42,293 nt of DNA from JBBARC01 sp040400005 (GTDB lineage: Bacteria > Pseudomonadota > Alphaproteobacteria > Acetobacterales > Acetobacteraceae), in NCBI GenBank assembly GCA_040400005.1, contig JBBARC010000030.1, forward strand, positions 1-42,293, in the 5' to 3' direction. Below, piece by piece: positions 15,389 to 24,217 of the stretch. How positions within the stretch are numbered: the first letter of the stretch is position 1; every line of letters starts with the position of its first letter. The notes beneath the pieces were generated by a model that searched no databases, had not been told where the DNA came from, and worked only from the letters and a program-made list of their open reading frames with translations. The position numbers and the translations under genes are program-made.

Positions 15389-16648
15389 ATGTCTGAAACC
15401 GTGATCGACGCCGCCCAACGCGAGGCCGCAAAAGCCGCCCGCCTGCACCATCTGCGCCGGGTGATTAGCCTATTACTGCCCCTGGCCGCCGCCGGCCTCT
15501 ATGCCGCCAGCCATTTTAAGGCGCAATTCCCCGCCCTTGCCTGGGTGCAAAGCTTTTGCGAAGCGGCCTTAATCGGCGGCATCGCCGATTGGTTTGCCGT
15601 GGTCGCCCTTTTCCGCAACCCCATGGGCATCCCTTTTCCCCACACCGCCATCGTGCCGCGCAATAAAAACCGCATCGGCCTAGAACTCGGCCGCTTCGTT
15701 GAACAAAACTTTCTAACGCCTGAAAATGTTGCCGGTAAATTCACCGAAAAAGGCCTGGCCCGCATCGGCCTGACCTGGCTAAGCCAGCCCGCCAACGCAA
15801 GCCATGTGGTCGATGCCGCCGGCGATGCCCTGCCGCGCCTGCTGCGCGATCTCGCCCGCAGCGATACCGGCCACGCCCTGGGTAATGTCGTCGGCCGATT
15901 CCTCGATCAGGTTGAAATCGCCCCCATCCTCGCCCGCCTGCTGGACTCCCTCAGCGGCAGCGAACACGCCAAAATCGTCGTCGATTACATCATCGCCCAA
16001 GTCGCCAGCACCCTGCACAAAAGCCGCCCCTTCATCAAAACCCGCTTCGCCCAGCAATCCCGCCTCACCCCGTTCTGGGTCGATGGCTACCTGGTCAACC
16101 GCTTCGTCGATGCCATCGTCGATATGGCCGCCGAAGTCGCCGCCGACCCCAACCACGAACTGCGCGCCCTGGTCGAAGAAGAACTCGCCCGCATCGCCAC
16201 AGGCCTGCGCGAAACCCCCGACGTGCAAATCCAACTGCGCCAAGCCCAACACGATGTGCTCGCCCGCCTCGACCCCGCAACCCTGGTGCAAAATGCCCTT
16301 CTCGGCGCCGGCACCACCAACGATCGCCTGCTATCCCCGGAACTGGCCGCCGAATTTGCCGCCATGTTGGCCCGCGTCTGCGCCCGCTTGGCCGATGACC
16401 CCGCCCTGATCACCGCAATCGATGCCCGCCTCCGCCGCCTCATCGTGCAAGTGCTCACCCTGTTCGGCCCACAATTCTCCGCCCTCATCGCCGATGCCGT
16501 CGAACAATGGGATGCCGATACAGTCTCCCGCAAACTCGAAATAGAAGTCGGCCCAGACCTGCAATACATCCGCCTCAACGGCATGCTCGTCGGCGGCCTC
16601 GCCGGCGTCGCCCTCCACCCCCTGCTGCATATACTCGGTGTTCAATAA
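15389..16648 (+). CDS. DUF445-family (YjiN-like) membrane protein
   Basis: The 419-residue product carries a short N-terminal hydrophobic segment (VISLLLPLAAAGLYAAS), the DUF445 signature FCEAALIGGIADWFAVVALFRNPMGIPFPHTAIVPRNK, a long mostly helical amphipathic middle, and a closing glycine-rich hydrophobic segment (LNGMLVGGLAGVALHPLLHIL). Proteins of this family (E. coli YjiN, about 426 residues) are inner-membrane proteins of unknown function. The start at 15389 has a purine-rich GGGAAGGG 5-12 nt upstream; an upstream in-frame start would lie inside the phasin terminator. The stop codon directly abuts the large inverted repeat. Confidence 0.85.
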   Translation: MSETVIDAAQREAAKAARLHHLRRVISLLLPLAAAGLYAASHFKAQFPALAWVQSFCEAALIGGIADWFAVVALFRNPMGIPFPHTAIVPRNKNRIGLELGRFVEQNFLTPENVAGKFTEKGLARIGLTWLSQPANASHVVDAAGDALPRLLRDLARSDTGHALGNVVGRFLDQVEIAPILARLLDSLSGSEHAKIVVDYIIAQVASTLHKSRPFIKTRFAQQSRLTPFWVDGYLVNRFVDAIVDMAAEVAADPNHELRALVEEELARIATGLRETPDVQIQLRQAQHDVLARLDPATLVQNALLGAGTTNDRLLSPELAAEFAAMLARVCARLADDPALITAIDARLRRLIVQVLTLFGPQFSALIADAVEQWDADTVSRKLEIEVGPDLQYIRLNGMLVGGLAGVALHPLLHILGVQ

Positions 16649-16917
16649 CCTGGGGTTTTGGGGGGGGCGTGCGCTGGTAAAGGGCAAGGAAGGCGAGGGG
16701 CTTTGCCCCTTCGATCCCCATTAAAGGCAAGCCTTTAAAATCCTTTAGCTTGGGGTCGGGGGGAAGGGGCCAGCACGGGGTTGGCAACAGCACCGTCGGC
16801 CCCTTCCCCCCGACCCCAAGCTAGGGTTCTAAGGGCCTGCCCTTAGCGGGATCGAAGGGCGGAGCCCTCGCCTTTCTTGCCTTTTCCCAGCCCGCGCCCC
16901 CCAAAAACCCTAGGGTA
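16649..16917. repeat. Family 2 GC-rich repeats in head-to-head inverted arrangement
   Basis: Two copies of an element of about 120 bp (left 16649-16771, right 16798-16917) face each other across a 26-bp spacer. The inner 25 bp of the arms (16747-16771 and 16798-16822) are perfect reverse complements; the outer parts are diverged but alignable. Each copy holds two small hairpins: left 16696-16710 and 16721-16738, right 16856-16868 and 16829-16846. Where they differ, both sides of a stem have changed together, for example TTAAAGGC/GCCTTTAA against CTAAGGGC/GCCCTTAG. The pair separates two convergent genes and touches both stop codons. No transposase is present. Confidence 0.85.
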
Positions 16918-18406
16918 TGAGCGCCTGGGCGTAGGCATCGGGGTGGGTGGCGAGGTAGCGGGCGACCATGAGGTCGGCGTCGGTGCCTTCGGCGGCGGGG
17001 CAGGCGGCGCGGATATCGAGTGCTTTTGCGGCTGGCAGGGGGGCGCGGGTGGCGCGGGCGGCGAGTGTTGCTTTGGGTAGGGTGAAGTCGCCATCGGCGA
17101 GGGCATCGAGTTGGGTAGCGATATCGTCTTCGCCGATGCTGGTGCAGATTTGGGGGATGACGCCCAGGGTTTGCAGCGGCCAGTGGCGCGGCGCGAGCAC
17201 GCGGCTCCAGGTGAGGAACAGCTCGCCGCCATCGGGCAGGCGGGTCAGGGTTTGCACCAGGCCTTTGCCGAGGGTGGCGCTGCCCACCACCACGCCGCGG
17301 CCTAGATCGGCGAGGGAGGCTGCCATAATTTCGGCGGCGCTGGCGGTATTGCCATCGACCAGCAGGATAACGGGCAGGCCGCGGGTAAGATCGCCGCCTT
17401 CGATGCGCCAATCGTGGGTGGCTTCGGGGGCGCGGCCGGCGGTGGAGGCAACCACTCCGGTTTCGGCGAAGAGTGCGACACTGGTTACCGCCTGGCGCAC
17501 CAGCCCGCCACGGTTACCGCGCAAATCCACGATCACCGCGCTGGGGCGGGCCAGCAGGCCTGCTTCCAGCGCCTGGCTCAAGCGTTCGGCGGTGTTGGCG
17601 GTAAAGGCGCTGACCCGCACTAAAAGTGCGCGGCCCATGCGGCTGGCGAACACGGTTTCTGGCGGCACTGGGGCCAGGGTTACCACAACTTCGCGCAGTT
17701 TGCCGTTGAGGCCACGCACGCGCAGGGTCAGGGTTTGGCCTTCTTCACCGGTGAGGTCATCGCGGATGGTCGCCAGTTTGTGGCCGGCGATGCTTTGCCC
17801 GTCGATGGCGATCAGGCGATCGCCAACGCGCAGATCGGCGGCTTCGGCCGGGCCACCGGGCACGATATCGGAGATCATCACGCCATCGCCGTTGCCGGCT
17901 TTGGGCCGCCGCATCAGGTTGATGCCAGCGCTGGCATCGATGGCTAAGCGATCGCGCGCGGCTTCGGCCGGCGTTGGCGGCACGTAGCGCGAGTAGCTAT
18001 CGAGGTGGTTAAAAATCTCGTCGAAGAAGCTTTGCACCAGGGCTTGCTGGCCGGCGCGTTTCAGCGTGGGGGATGCGGTAAAGGCGGCATCGTTGATGTT
18101 GGCGGCGATGCGGCCCCAGCCCACGGCATCGGTTGCCGGTGCGGGTTGCACATGCAGCAGGATTTTACCGCTTTGGGATAGGGTGAGTTCGCCGTTTTTG
18201 ACCGTGGTTGCAAAATTGGGGTCGAGTGCCGCAATGCCATGCAGCCCCCAGATGGCGAGATCGCCGGGGGCAAGGGGGTCCAGGGTGCGTGGCGCCATAA
18301 AGCTCAACGCGCTGGTGAACACCCCGGCCGCCAGATCGGCATCGAACGCGGGGTCGGCGGCGCAGGCCAGGCTCGGCCACAGGCTTGCGGCCAACACCAG
18401 CACCAA
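16910..18406 (-). CDS. S41-family C-terminal processing peptidase (CtpA/Prc-like)
   Basis: About 498 residues: an N-terminal secretion signal (LVLVLAASLWPSLACAADP), a helical N-terminal domain, a PDZ domain (about 165-245, with GVMISDIVPGGPAEAADLRVGDRLIAIDG) and the S41 protease core. The catalytic pair is Ser356 in NTASAAEI and Lys381 in LGKGLVQT, 25 residues apart as usual. VIVDLRGNRGG is the typical strand-loop. Such enzymes cleave C-terminal tails of periplasmic or envelope proteins. The start is uncertain: there is no ATG, and the TTG at 18406 lies 11 bp after the rnr stop. Upstream codons remain open and would add a basic residue to the signal peptide, so initiation inside the rnr 3' end is possible. 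The stop codon (TAG, 16910-16912) lies in the right family 2 repeat. Confidence 0.85.
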   Translation of the reverse strand: MVLVLAASLWPSLACAADPAFDADLAAGVFTSALSFMAPRTLDPLAPGDLAIWGLHGIAALDPNFATTVKNGELTLSQSGKILLHVQPAPATDAVGWGRIAANINDAAFTASPTLKRAGQQALVQSFFDEIFNHLDSYSRYVPPTPAEAARDRLAIDASAGINLMRRPKAGNGDGVMISDIVPGGPAEAADLRVGDRLIAIDGQSIAGHKLATIRDDLTGEEGQTLTLRVRGLNGKLREVVVTLAPVPPETVFASRMGRALLVRVSAFTANTAERLSQALEAGLLARPSAVIVDLRGNRGGLVRQAVTSVALFAETGVVASTAGRAPEATHDWRIEGGDLTRGLPVILLVDGNTASAAEIMAASLADLGRGVVVGSATLGKGLVQTLTRLPDGGELFLTWSRVLAPRHWPLQTLGVIPQICTSIGEDDIATQLDALADGDFTLPKATLAARATRAPLPAAKALDIRAACPAAEGTDADLMVARYLATHPDAYAQALIP

Positions 18407-18417
18407 ACACAGCCGAA

Positions 18418-20835
18418 TCAGGATTGCTTGCGCTTGGCGTTGTTTTTTTTCAGGCCGGCTTTGGCACGTTTGATTTTGCCCAGTTTTGGCGTGGCTGGTT
18501 TGGCCGAGGCAGGCTTTTGTGCTGCTGCCGTTTCCGCAATCGGTTTCTTTACTTTTGCCGCTTTGCCAAGTTTTGGGGCAAGTTTGGCCACCGGTTTGGC
18601 TGGTTCCGGCGCCCGTGCCTTGGGCCGGCCAAATTGCGGGCGCGCGCCGGCCGGCCCCCGAAACGCCGGTGCTGGCACCTGGTTGGGTGCCTGGGCGGGG
18701 GGTGTAACCAGCGTGAATTGCAACCCGCCGGTGATGGGGGCGGCCTCGTGCAGGCGCACCTCCATTTCCATGCTCAGGCGAAAAACCGCTCCGGTTCGGC
18801 GGCCGGTCAGGGATTGGGTGGCCTCGTCATGGTTCCAGTAATCATCAGGCAGCGACGAAAGTGGCAACAACCCGCTGGCGCCGCTGCCAAGCAGCGTCAC
18901 AAATAGACCAAAACGGGTAACCCCGGATATCCGTGCGGCGAACCGCGCGCCTATTTTGTCGGCCATGTAGGCAGATAAGTAACGGTCGATGGCGTCGCGC
19001 TCGGCCAGCGCCGCACGGCGTTCGGTGGCGGATATATGTTCGGCGGTCTCCTCAAAGCCGGCCACCTCGGCCTCGGTCAGCGCACCGCTACCCAAATGTA
19101 GCCCGGCGATCAGCGCGCGGTGCACCAGCAGATCGGCATAGCGGCGGATCGGGCTGGTAAAATGCGCATAGCGGGCCAGGGACAAACCAAAATGGCCGAT
19201 ATTTTCCGGGTTATAGGCGGCCTGGCTTTGGGAGCGGAGCATGATCTCGTTCACCATCACCTTATTTTCGGTGGGGGCTGCCAACTTCAGCACGCGGTCC
19301 AGATCGCGCGGGTGCACGGTGTTGCCCGGCGGCAGGGAAATACCCAGCGTGCTTAAAAAACCACGCAGATTTAAAAGTTTTTCCGGCGAGGGGGCCGCGT
19401 GCACCCGGTACATGCACGGGCGTTTTAGGCGCTCCAATTCTTCCGCCGCCGCCACATTGGCCAGCACCATAAATTCTTCAATCAGCCGATGGCTGTGCAG
19501 CCGCGGGCGCGGGATAATGGCATCCACAGCACCTGCCTCGTTAAGAATAACCCTTCGTTCGGGCAGATCGAGATCCAGTGTGCCGCGGGCTTCGCGTGCC
19601 GATAGCAACGCGCGATAGGCCGCATACAGGCAGGCCAGCTGCCCCGCCGGCAGGTGCAAATCATCCTGCGCCTCGTGCGCCGCTTCCACCTGTTCGTAGG
19701 TCAGCCTCGCTGCCGACCGCATCAGGCCACGGCCGAATTTATGGGCGGTTTTTTTGCCCGCCGCATCCACATGCATCTCAACAAATAGGCAGCCACGTTC
19801 TTCATCGGGGCGCAGGCTGCACCAGCCGTTGGAAAGGGCTTCGGGCAGCATCGGCACCACGCGATCGGGGAAATACACGCTGTTGCCGCGCAGGCGGGCG
19901 TCGCGGTCCAACGCACTATCGGCCTGCACGTAGTGGGCAACGTCGGCGATGGCGACGATCAGCCGATACCCATCGCCATCGGGTTCGGCATAAACCGCAT
20001 CATCAAAATCGCGCGCATCGTCGCCGTCGATGGTGATCAGCGGTGTCGCACGCAAATCGGTGCGGGTGCCCAAGGGTACGGCTTTGGCGGCCTCGGCCTG
20101 GGCCACCGATTCGGGGTTAAAAATTTGCGGAATGTCGTGGGTGTAAAGGCAAATTAAACTTACCGATTTGGCATCTCCCATGGTGCCCAGCCGTTCGATG
20201 ATGCGCGCCGGTTTAAGCCCGTAGCCCGGCCCGGGCAGCGGTTCGGCCAGAACAATTTCGCCATCCTGCGCATCCAGGCTTTCGCCCAAAGGTATCACCC
20301 ATTCGGCTTTGGCGCGGCGATCGGTGGGTATCAGGCGGGCGGGGGCACGAAACACCCCCAGCACGCGGGCCGGGCTATCGGATAGGCGTTTGATCGTGCG
20401 GCCTTCGTATTTGCCGGGCCCGATCGGTTTTAGGCGCGCCAGCACGCGCTGGCCGGGGGCCAAGGCCGCCTGGCCGCGGGCTTCCGGCAGCATATAAATA
20501 ATCGGCGGAGGGCCGCTATTGGCGGGCAATCCCACCGGGCGGCCGATTGGGTCGCCTTGCGGGTCGGTGCCGGTAATCTGCACGGTGGCAACTTCCGGCA
20601 GACGGCCCGGTTCTACATACCGCTGGTGGCGGGTGGGCTGAATATCGCCACCACCGGCAAGTTCTTTCAGCATCATGCGAATGGCGGGCCGGTGTTCAGT
20701 GCCCAGGTTAAAGGCTTGAGAAATTTCGCGCTTGCCGATGCGGCCCGGGGCGCTGCTCACAAATTCGGCCAAGGCTTCACGCGTGGGCAACCGGCCGGGT
20801 GGGGATTTTGGGGCTTTGCCGCTTTTCTTAACCAT
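18418..20835 (-). CDS. rnr: Ribonuclease R
   Basis: This 805-residue 3'-5' exoribonuclease degrades structured RNA and takes part in rRNA/tRNA quality control. The N-terminal region has a winged helix-like part (GRIGKREISQAFNLG), then cold-shock domains. The RNB catalytic core contains the acidic motif ITIDGDDARDFDDAVY (Asp270, 276, 278, 279) and later SPIRRYADLLVHRAL. An S1 domain follows (about 640-725, ARISGVTRFGLFVTLLGSGASGLLPLSSL). A Lys/Ala-rich tail of about 70 residues ends the chain, as is common for RNase R. The ATG at 20835 has no strong Shine-Dalgarno, and an 11-bp tandem repeat begins 12 bp upstream. It heads a likely two-gene unit with the S41 peptidase. Confidence 0.93.
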   Translation of the reverse strand: MVKKSGKAPKSPPGRLPTREALAEFVSSAPGRIGKREISQAFNLGTEHRPAIRMMLKELAGGGDIQPTRHQRYVEPGRLPEVATVQITGTDPQGDPIGRPVGLPANSGPPPIIYMLPEARGQAALAPGQRVLARLKPIGPGKYEGRTIKRLSDSPARVLGVFRAPARLIPTDRRAKAEWVIPLGESLDAQDGEIVLAEPLPGPGYGLKPARIIERLGTMGDAKSVSLICLYTHDIPQIFNPESVAQAEAAKAVPLGTRTDLRATPLITIDGDDARDFDDAVYAEPDGDGYRLIVAIADVAHYVQADSALDRDARLRGNSVYFPDRVVPMLPEALSNGWCSLRPDEERGCLFVEMHVDAAGKKTAHKFGRGLMRSAARLTYEQVEAAHEAQDDLHLPAGQLACLYAAYRALLSAREARGTLDLDLPERRVILNEAGAVDAIIPRPRLHSHRLIEEFMVLANVAAAEELERLKRPCMYRVHAAPSPEKLLNLRGFLSTLGISLPPGNTVHPRDLDRVLKLAAPTENKVMVNEIMLRSQSQAAYNPENIGHFGLSLARYAHFTSPIRRYADLLVHRALIAGLHLGSGALTEAEVAGFEETAEHISATERRAALAERDAIDRYLSAYMADKIGARFAARISGVTRFGLFVTLLGSGASGLLPLSSLPDDYWNHDEATQSLTGRRTGAVFRLSMEMEVRLHEAAPITGGLQFTLVTPPAQAPNQVPAPAFRGPAGARPQFGRPKARAPEPAKPVAKLAPKLGKAAKVKKPIAETAAAQKPASAKPATPKLGKIKRAKAGLKKNNAKRKQS

Positions 20836-20846
20836 GGTGTGCCTTT

Positions 20847-20924
20847 GCTGGGCGGGTGCTGGGCGGGTGCTGGGCGGGTGCTGGCCGGGTGCTGGCCGGG
20901 TGCTGGGCGGGGTGCAGGGCGGGT
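20847..20924. repeat. 11-bp minisatellite in the rnr leader
   Basis: The unit GCTGGGCGGGT is repeated at 20847, 20858 and 20869, then twice as GCTGGCCGGGT (20880, 20891), then as a 12-bp variant and a last degenerate copy to about 20924. It lies 12-90 bp upstream of the rnr start codon, where the leader or promoter would be expected. Copy number is likely to vary between strains. Confidence 0.85.
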
Positions 20925-21099
20925 TTTGATGGCCATTGCTATATGGGCGCCGACTCCACGCGCCGGGCCCAAGTGTAGCGCGAAACTAGCCGGCGCGGGC
21001 GGTATAGGTGGATTCCGAAGTTGCCGGCGGGCGGGGGGCACGCTATGGCAATAATATCGGCGGCCGTGTGCCGCCGGATGAAAGCTAGGGCACCGGCAT

Positions 21100-21474
21100 T
21101 TGGCGACGGCCACGAACAAGCTACGCATTTTGCTGGTCGAAGATAATTCGCTCCTCGGCATGCTGCTGGGCGAATTGCTCGGCGACATGGGCCACGAGGT
21201 CTGCGCGATTGAAGCCACCGAAGATGATGCGGTGGCGGCGGCCCTGCAGCACAAACCCGATTTGGTGGTGGCCGATGCCTGGTTGCGCGTCGGCAGCGGC
21301 ATAGCGGCGGTTGCCCGCATGCAAGCCAATAGCACCATGCCGCACGTGCTGATTAGCGGCAATTTAGATCGTATCCGGGCGCTGCGGCCGGATGCGGTGA
21401 TGCTGGAAAAACCCTTTAGCGAAAGCGAACTGGCCCGTGCGATTAATCGCGCCATGGGTGGCCCGTGCGATTAA
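21100..21474 (+). CDS. Single-domain response regulator (receiver protein)
   Basis: The 124-residue product is a stand-alone CheY-like receiver. RILLVEDNSLLG provides the acidic pair (Glu/Asp), PDLVVADAWL carries the phospho-acceptor Asp59, HVLISGN the conserved Ser/Thr position, and MLEKPF the Lys. No output domain follows. The start is a TTG at 21100 preceded by AGGG about 9 nt upstream; no ATG is available in the right place. The C-terminus is set by a tandem 28-bp repeat: the TAA at 21472-21474 lies in the second repeat copy. It is 144 bp upstream of a hybrid kinase with an HPt domain on the same strand, so both probably belong to one phosphorelay. Confidence 0.82.
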   Translation: MATATNKLRILLVEDNSLLGMLLGELLGDMGHEVCAIEATEDDAVAAALQHKPDLVVADAWLRVGSGIAAVARMQANSTMPHVLISGNLDRIRALRPDAVMLEKPFSESELARAINRAMGGPCD

Positions 21475-21549
21475 TCGCGCCATGGGTGGAGCTTGCGATT
21501 AATCGCGCCATGGGTGGCGCTTGCGATTGATCGCGCCATGGCTGGCGCT
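21438..21549. repeat. Four tandem copies of a 28-bp unit across the response-regulator stop codon
   Basis: Copies start at 21438, 21466, 21494 and 21522. Each contains TGCGATTAATCGCGCCATGG (in copy 4 TGCGATTGATCGC...), which includes the palindrome GCGATTAATCGC. Copy 1 encodes the last helix of the receiver (ARAINRAMGG). In copy 2 the frame shifts and meets TAA. Read in the copy 1 frame, copy 4 gives the same residues with an alternative tail (RAMAGAAVV, TAG at 21559-21561). There are no spacers, so this is not CRISPR. Confidence 0.9.
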
Positions 21550-21618
21550 GCGGTGGTTTAGCGGGCGAGACCAGGCACGGCATTTGGGCGGCGGGCCGAA
21601 TAATCGGGAAACCGGGAC

Positions 21619-24000
21619 ATGACTGACCTTAAGAACGCAATAGACCGGCGCCAGCCGGATGCGGTTTCGGATCCTTCGGAAGAATCGCTGGTCAAAGCCG
21701 GGGCTTTGCAGCGGGCGATTTTTAACAGTGCCAATTTTTCCAGTATCGCCACCGATGCGCGCGGGGTGATCCAAATCTTTAACGTCGGTGCCGAGCGTAT
21801 GCTCGGCTACACCGCAGCCGAAGTGGTTAACCGCATAACGCCGGCCGATATCTCCGATCCGCAAGAAGTGATTGCGCGCGCCCAAGTGCTCAGCAGCGAG
21901 CTTGGCACCATCATCACCCCAGGGTTTGAAGCACTGGTGTTTAAAGCCTCCCGCGGCATAGAAGATATTTATGAGCTTACCTACTTTCGCAAAGATGGCA
22001 GCCGTTTTCCCGCCGTGGTATCGGTTACCGCTTTGCGCGATGCGCAGGATACCATCATTGGGTATTTGCTGATTGGCACCGATAACACCGCACGCAAACT
22101 GGTAGAAGCCGAACAGCGCAAGCTAGATCAGCGCCTGCGCGATCAGCAATTTTATACGCGCTCGTTGATTGAATCCAACATCGATGCGCTGATGACCACC
22201 GACCCCGCCGGCATTATCACCGATGTCAACAAGCAGATGGAAGCCTTAACCGGCTGCACCCGCGATGAACTGATAGGCGCCCCCTTTAAAGGCTATTTCA
22301 CCGACCCTGATCGCGCAGAAGCCGGCATTAAATTGGTGCTACGCGAAAAAAAGGTCAAAGATTACGAACTCACCGCGCGCGCCCGTGATGGCACGCAAAC
22401 CGTGGTTTCCTATAACGCCACAACGTTTTACGATCGTGAACGCAATTTACAGGGCGTGTTTGCCGCCGCCCGCGATGTTACCGAGCGTAAATTGGTAGAA
22501 ATGGAACTAAAGCAGGCTAAGGCCGCCGCCGAAAGTGCTAGCCGCACCAAATCTGATTTTTTGGCCAGCATGAGCCACGAAATTCGCACCCCCATGCACG
22601 CGATTATGGGCATTGCTGAATTGCTGGCGAAAACGTCGCTGTCGCCTGAACAGGATCGTTATGTGCAAATTTTCCGCCGCGCCGGCGATAATTTGCTGAA
22701 CCTGATTAACGACATCCTCGATCTCTCGAAAGTGGAATCATCTCAGCTTGATCTCGAACGTACCGGGTTCTCATTGATCGAGATGCTGGATAAAGTGATC
22801 GAAATGGTGGCAATGCGGGCCCACGAAAAGGGCCTGGGGTTAACGTGCGAGATCGCCCCTGACGTGCCCACCGAATTGGTTGGCGACCCCACAAGGTTGC
22901 GCCAGGTGCTACTTAATCTGTTAAGCAACGCGATAAAATTTACCGAAATTGGCGAAATCTGCGTTCGGATAACCCGCGATACCGATTTTACCGTGCCCAC
23001 CGCGTTGCGCTTTACCGTCACCGATACAGGTATTGGCATTCCCGGCAGTAAATTATCGCAGGTGTTTGAACGCTTTACCCAAGCCGATTCGTCCACCACG
23101 CGGCGCTTCGGCGGCTCTGGCCTGGGCTTGACCATTTCACGCCGCTTAGTGGAATTGATGGGCGGGCGCATTTGGGTTGAAAGCACGGTTGATATTGGCA
23201 GCGTGTTTTCGTTAGCCGTGCCGTTTGAAATTTGGGCCGGTGCTGCCGCCCGCGCAGCCCTGCCAGAAGGCAGCGTGCCGGCGCCGGTGTTGCGCCATTT
23301 GCGAATTTTGCTTGCCGAAGATTCGCCCGACAATCGCATGATCACCGAAGCCTATTTGCGCGATACGCCCTACCATGTGGAAATTGCCGAAAATGGCTCG
23401 ATTGCCTACAAAAAATTCATCTCCAGCCATTTTGATCTGGTGCTGATGGATAGGCAGATGCCGGTGATGGACGGTCTTACCGCCACGCGCACCATTCGCG
23501 CCTGGGAACGGGTCAATAACCGCGCCCCAACGCCGATCGTGGCGCTAACCGCATCAGCCTTGCAGGGCGACCGCGAAAAATGCCTGGCGGCGGGCTGTAC
23601 TGCGTATCTCACCAAGCCGATTAAACAGGATGTGCTGCTGCAGGCAATTATGGATTACGCAAGCGAGGCTAAATCAGCATCATCGGCCGATACCGCGCGC
23701 CAGGAAATGGCAATGGTCCGGACCAATCCCAAATTCGCTGATCTCATAGAAGTGTTTTTGCAGAACGTCAGGCATAATGTCACCACCATGCTGCTGGCGC
23801 TGGAACGCGATGATTTCGAAACAGTTGCGTTTTTGGGCCACGGCATCCGCGGCGCCGGCGGCATGTTCGGCTTTCCCGAAATTACCGATATAGGTGCCGC
23901 TTTAGAAATTGCCGCCGAAAGCGGTGATGCCAGCGCATCAAAGCAATGGATTGGCGAGCTTTCCGGGTATTTGGTTCGGCTAGACGCGGCTGCCGAGTAG
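21619..24000 (+). CDS. Hybrid sensor histidine kinase: PAS-PAS-HisKA-HATPase-receiver-HPt
   Basis: The 793-residue protein has two PAS domains (about 30-160 and 180-300), each followed by a PAC-like segment (FRKDGSRFPAVVSVTAL; ARDGTQTVVSYNATTF). The HisKA H-box is FLASMSHEIRTPMHAIMG with His320. The ATPase domain follows with DTGIGIPGSKLSQVFERFTQAD and GGSGLGLTISRRLVELMGG. A receiver domain then has phospho-acceptor Asp611 in LVLMDRQMPVMDG, and a C-terminal HPt domain has His741 in FLGHGIRGAGGMFG. No transmembrane segment is seen, so it should be a cytosolic sensor. The His-Asp-His chain needs a final Asp on a separate regulator; the preceding receiver protein is the obvious candidate. The ATG at 21619 has GGGAA upstream. 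The signal is unknown. Confidence 0.92.
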   Translation: MTDLKNAIDRRQPDAVSDPSEESLVKAGALQRAIFNSANFSSIATDARGVIQIFNVGAERMLGYTAAEVVNRITPADISDPQEVIARAQVLSSELGTIITPGFEALVFKASRGIEDIYELTYFRKDGSRFPAVVSVTALRDAQDTIIGYLLIGTDNTARKLVEAEQRKLDQRLRDQQFYTRSLIESNIDALMTTDPAGIITDVNKQMEALTGCTRDELIGAPFKGYFTDPDRAEAGIKLVLREKKVKDYELTARARDGTQTVVSYNATTFYDRERNLQGVFAAARDVTERKLVEMELKQAKAAAESASRTKSDFLASMSHEIRTPMHAIMGIAELLAKTSLSPEQDRYVQIFRRAGDNLLNLINDILDLSKVESSQLDLERTGFSLIEMLDKVIEMVAMRAHEKGLGLTCEIAPDVPTELVGDPTRLRQVLLNLLSNAIKFTEIGEICVRITRDTDFTVPTALRFTVTDTGIGIPGSKLSQVFERFTQADSSTTRRFGGSGLGLTISRRLVELMGGRIWVESTVDIGSVFSLAVPFEIWAGAAARAALPEGSVPAPVLRHLRILLAEDSPDNRMITEAYLRDTPYHVEIAENGSIAYKKFISSHFDLVLMDRQMPVMDGLTATRTIRAWERVNNRAPTPIVALTASALQGDREKCLAAGCTAYLTKPIKQDVLLQAIMDYASEAKSASSADTARQEMAMVRTNPKFADLIEVFLQNVRHNVTTMLLALERDDFETVAFLGHGIRGAGGMFGFPEITDIGAALEIAAESGDASASKQWIGELSGYLVRLDAAAE

Positions 24001-24063
24001 TAGGTTTTTGCGGATAGGTGTCGGGAAAAAGTGATGCTGCCCTACGCGCTAAGGCAATGTTGC

Positions 24064-24216
24064 TAGGTAAGGCAAGGGTAAGAAACTTCTTTTCTGAAAA
24101 AAGAAGCAAAAGACTTTTGATCACGGGGGCCAGGACCGCTCGGTGGCATGGCAGCCCCAGGCCCAGCGTCATAAAAGTCTTTTTGCTTCTTTCTCTTCAG
24201 AAAAAGAAGCGTTTTC
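24064..24216. repeat. Inward-facing pair of family 1 repeats (copies D1 and D2), bidirectional terminator
   Basis: D1 (stem CTTCTTTT/AAAAGAAG at 24086-24106, then CAAAAGACTTTT) follows the plus-strand kinase. D2 (24145-24216, stem GCTTCTTT/AAAGAAGC at 24185-24210) follows the minus-strand topA, starting 2-7 bp after its stop. Each points in the direction that would end its own gene. D2 carries the GC-rich strip GGCATGGCAGCC with CAGGCCCAGCG, shared with copy B1. The whole convergent spacer is made of this pair. Confidence 0.8.
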
Positions 24217-24217
24217 C

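Noticed and set aside
16649..16917. Inverted repeats as ends of an insertion sequence
   Set aside because: Only 26 bp lie between the arms, with no transposase frame and no target duplication visible.
16821..17411. Arg/Pro-rich minus-strand frame
   Set aside because: It is an alternate frame of the S41 peptidase plus the repeat, with low-complexity composition.
21438..21549. 28-bp regular repeats as a CRISPR array
   Set aside because: Copies are directly adjacent with no spacers, one overlaps coding sequence and no cas gene is present.
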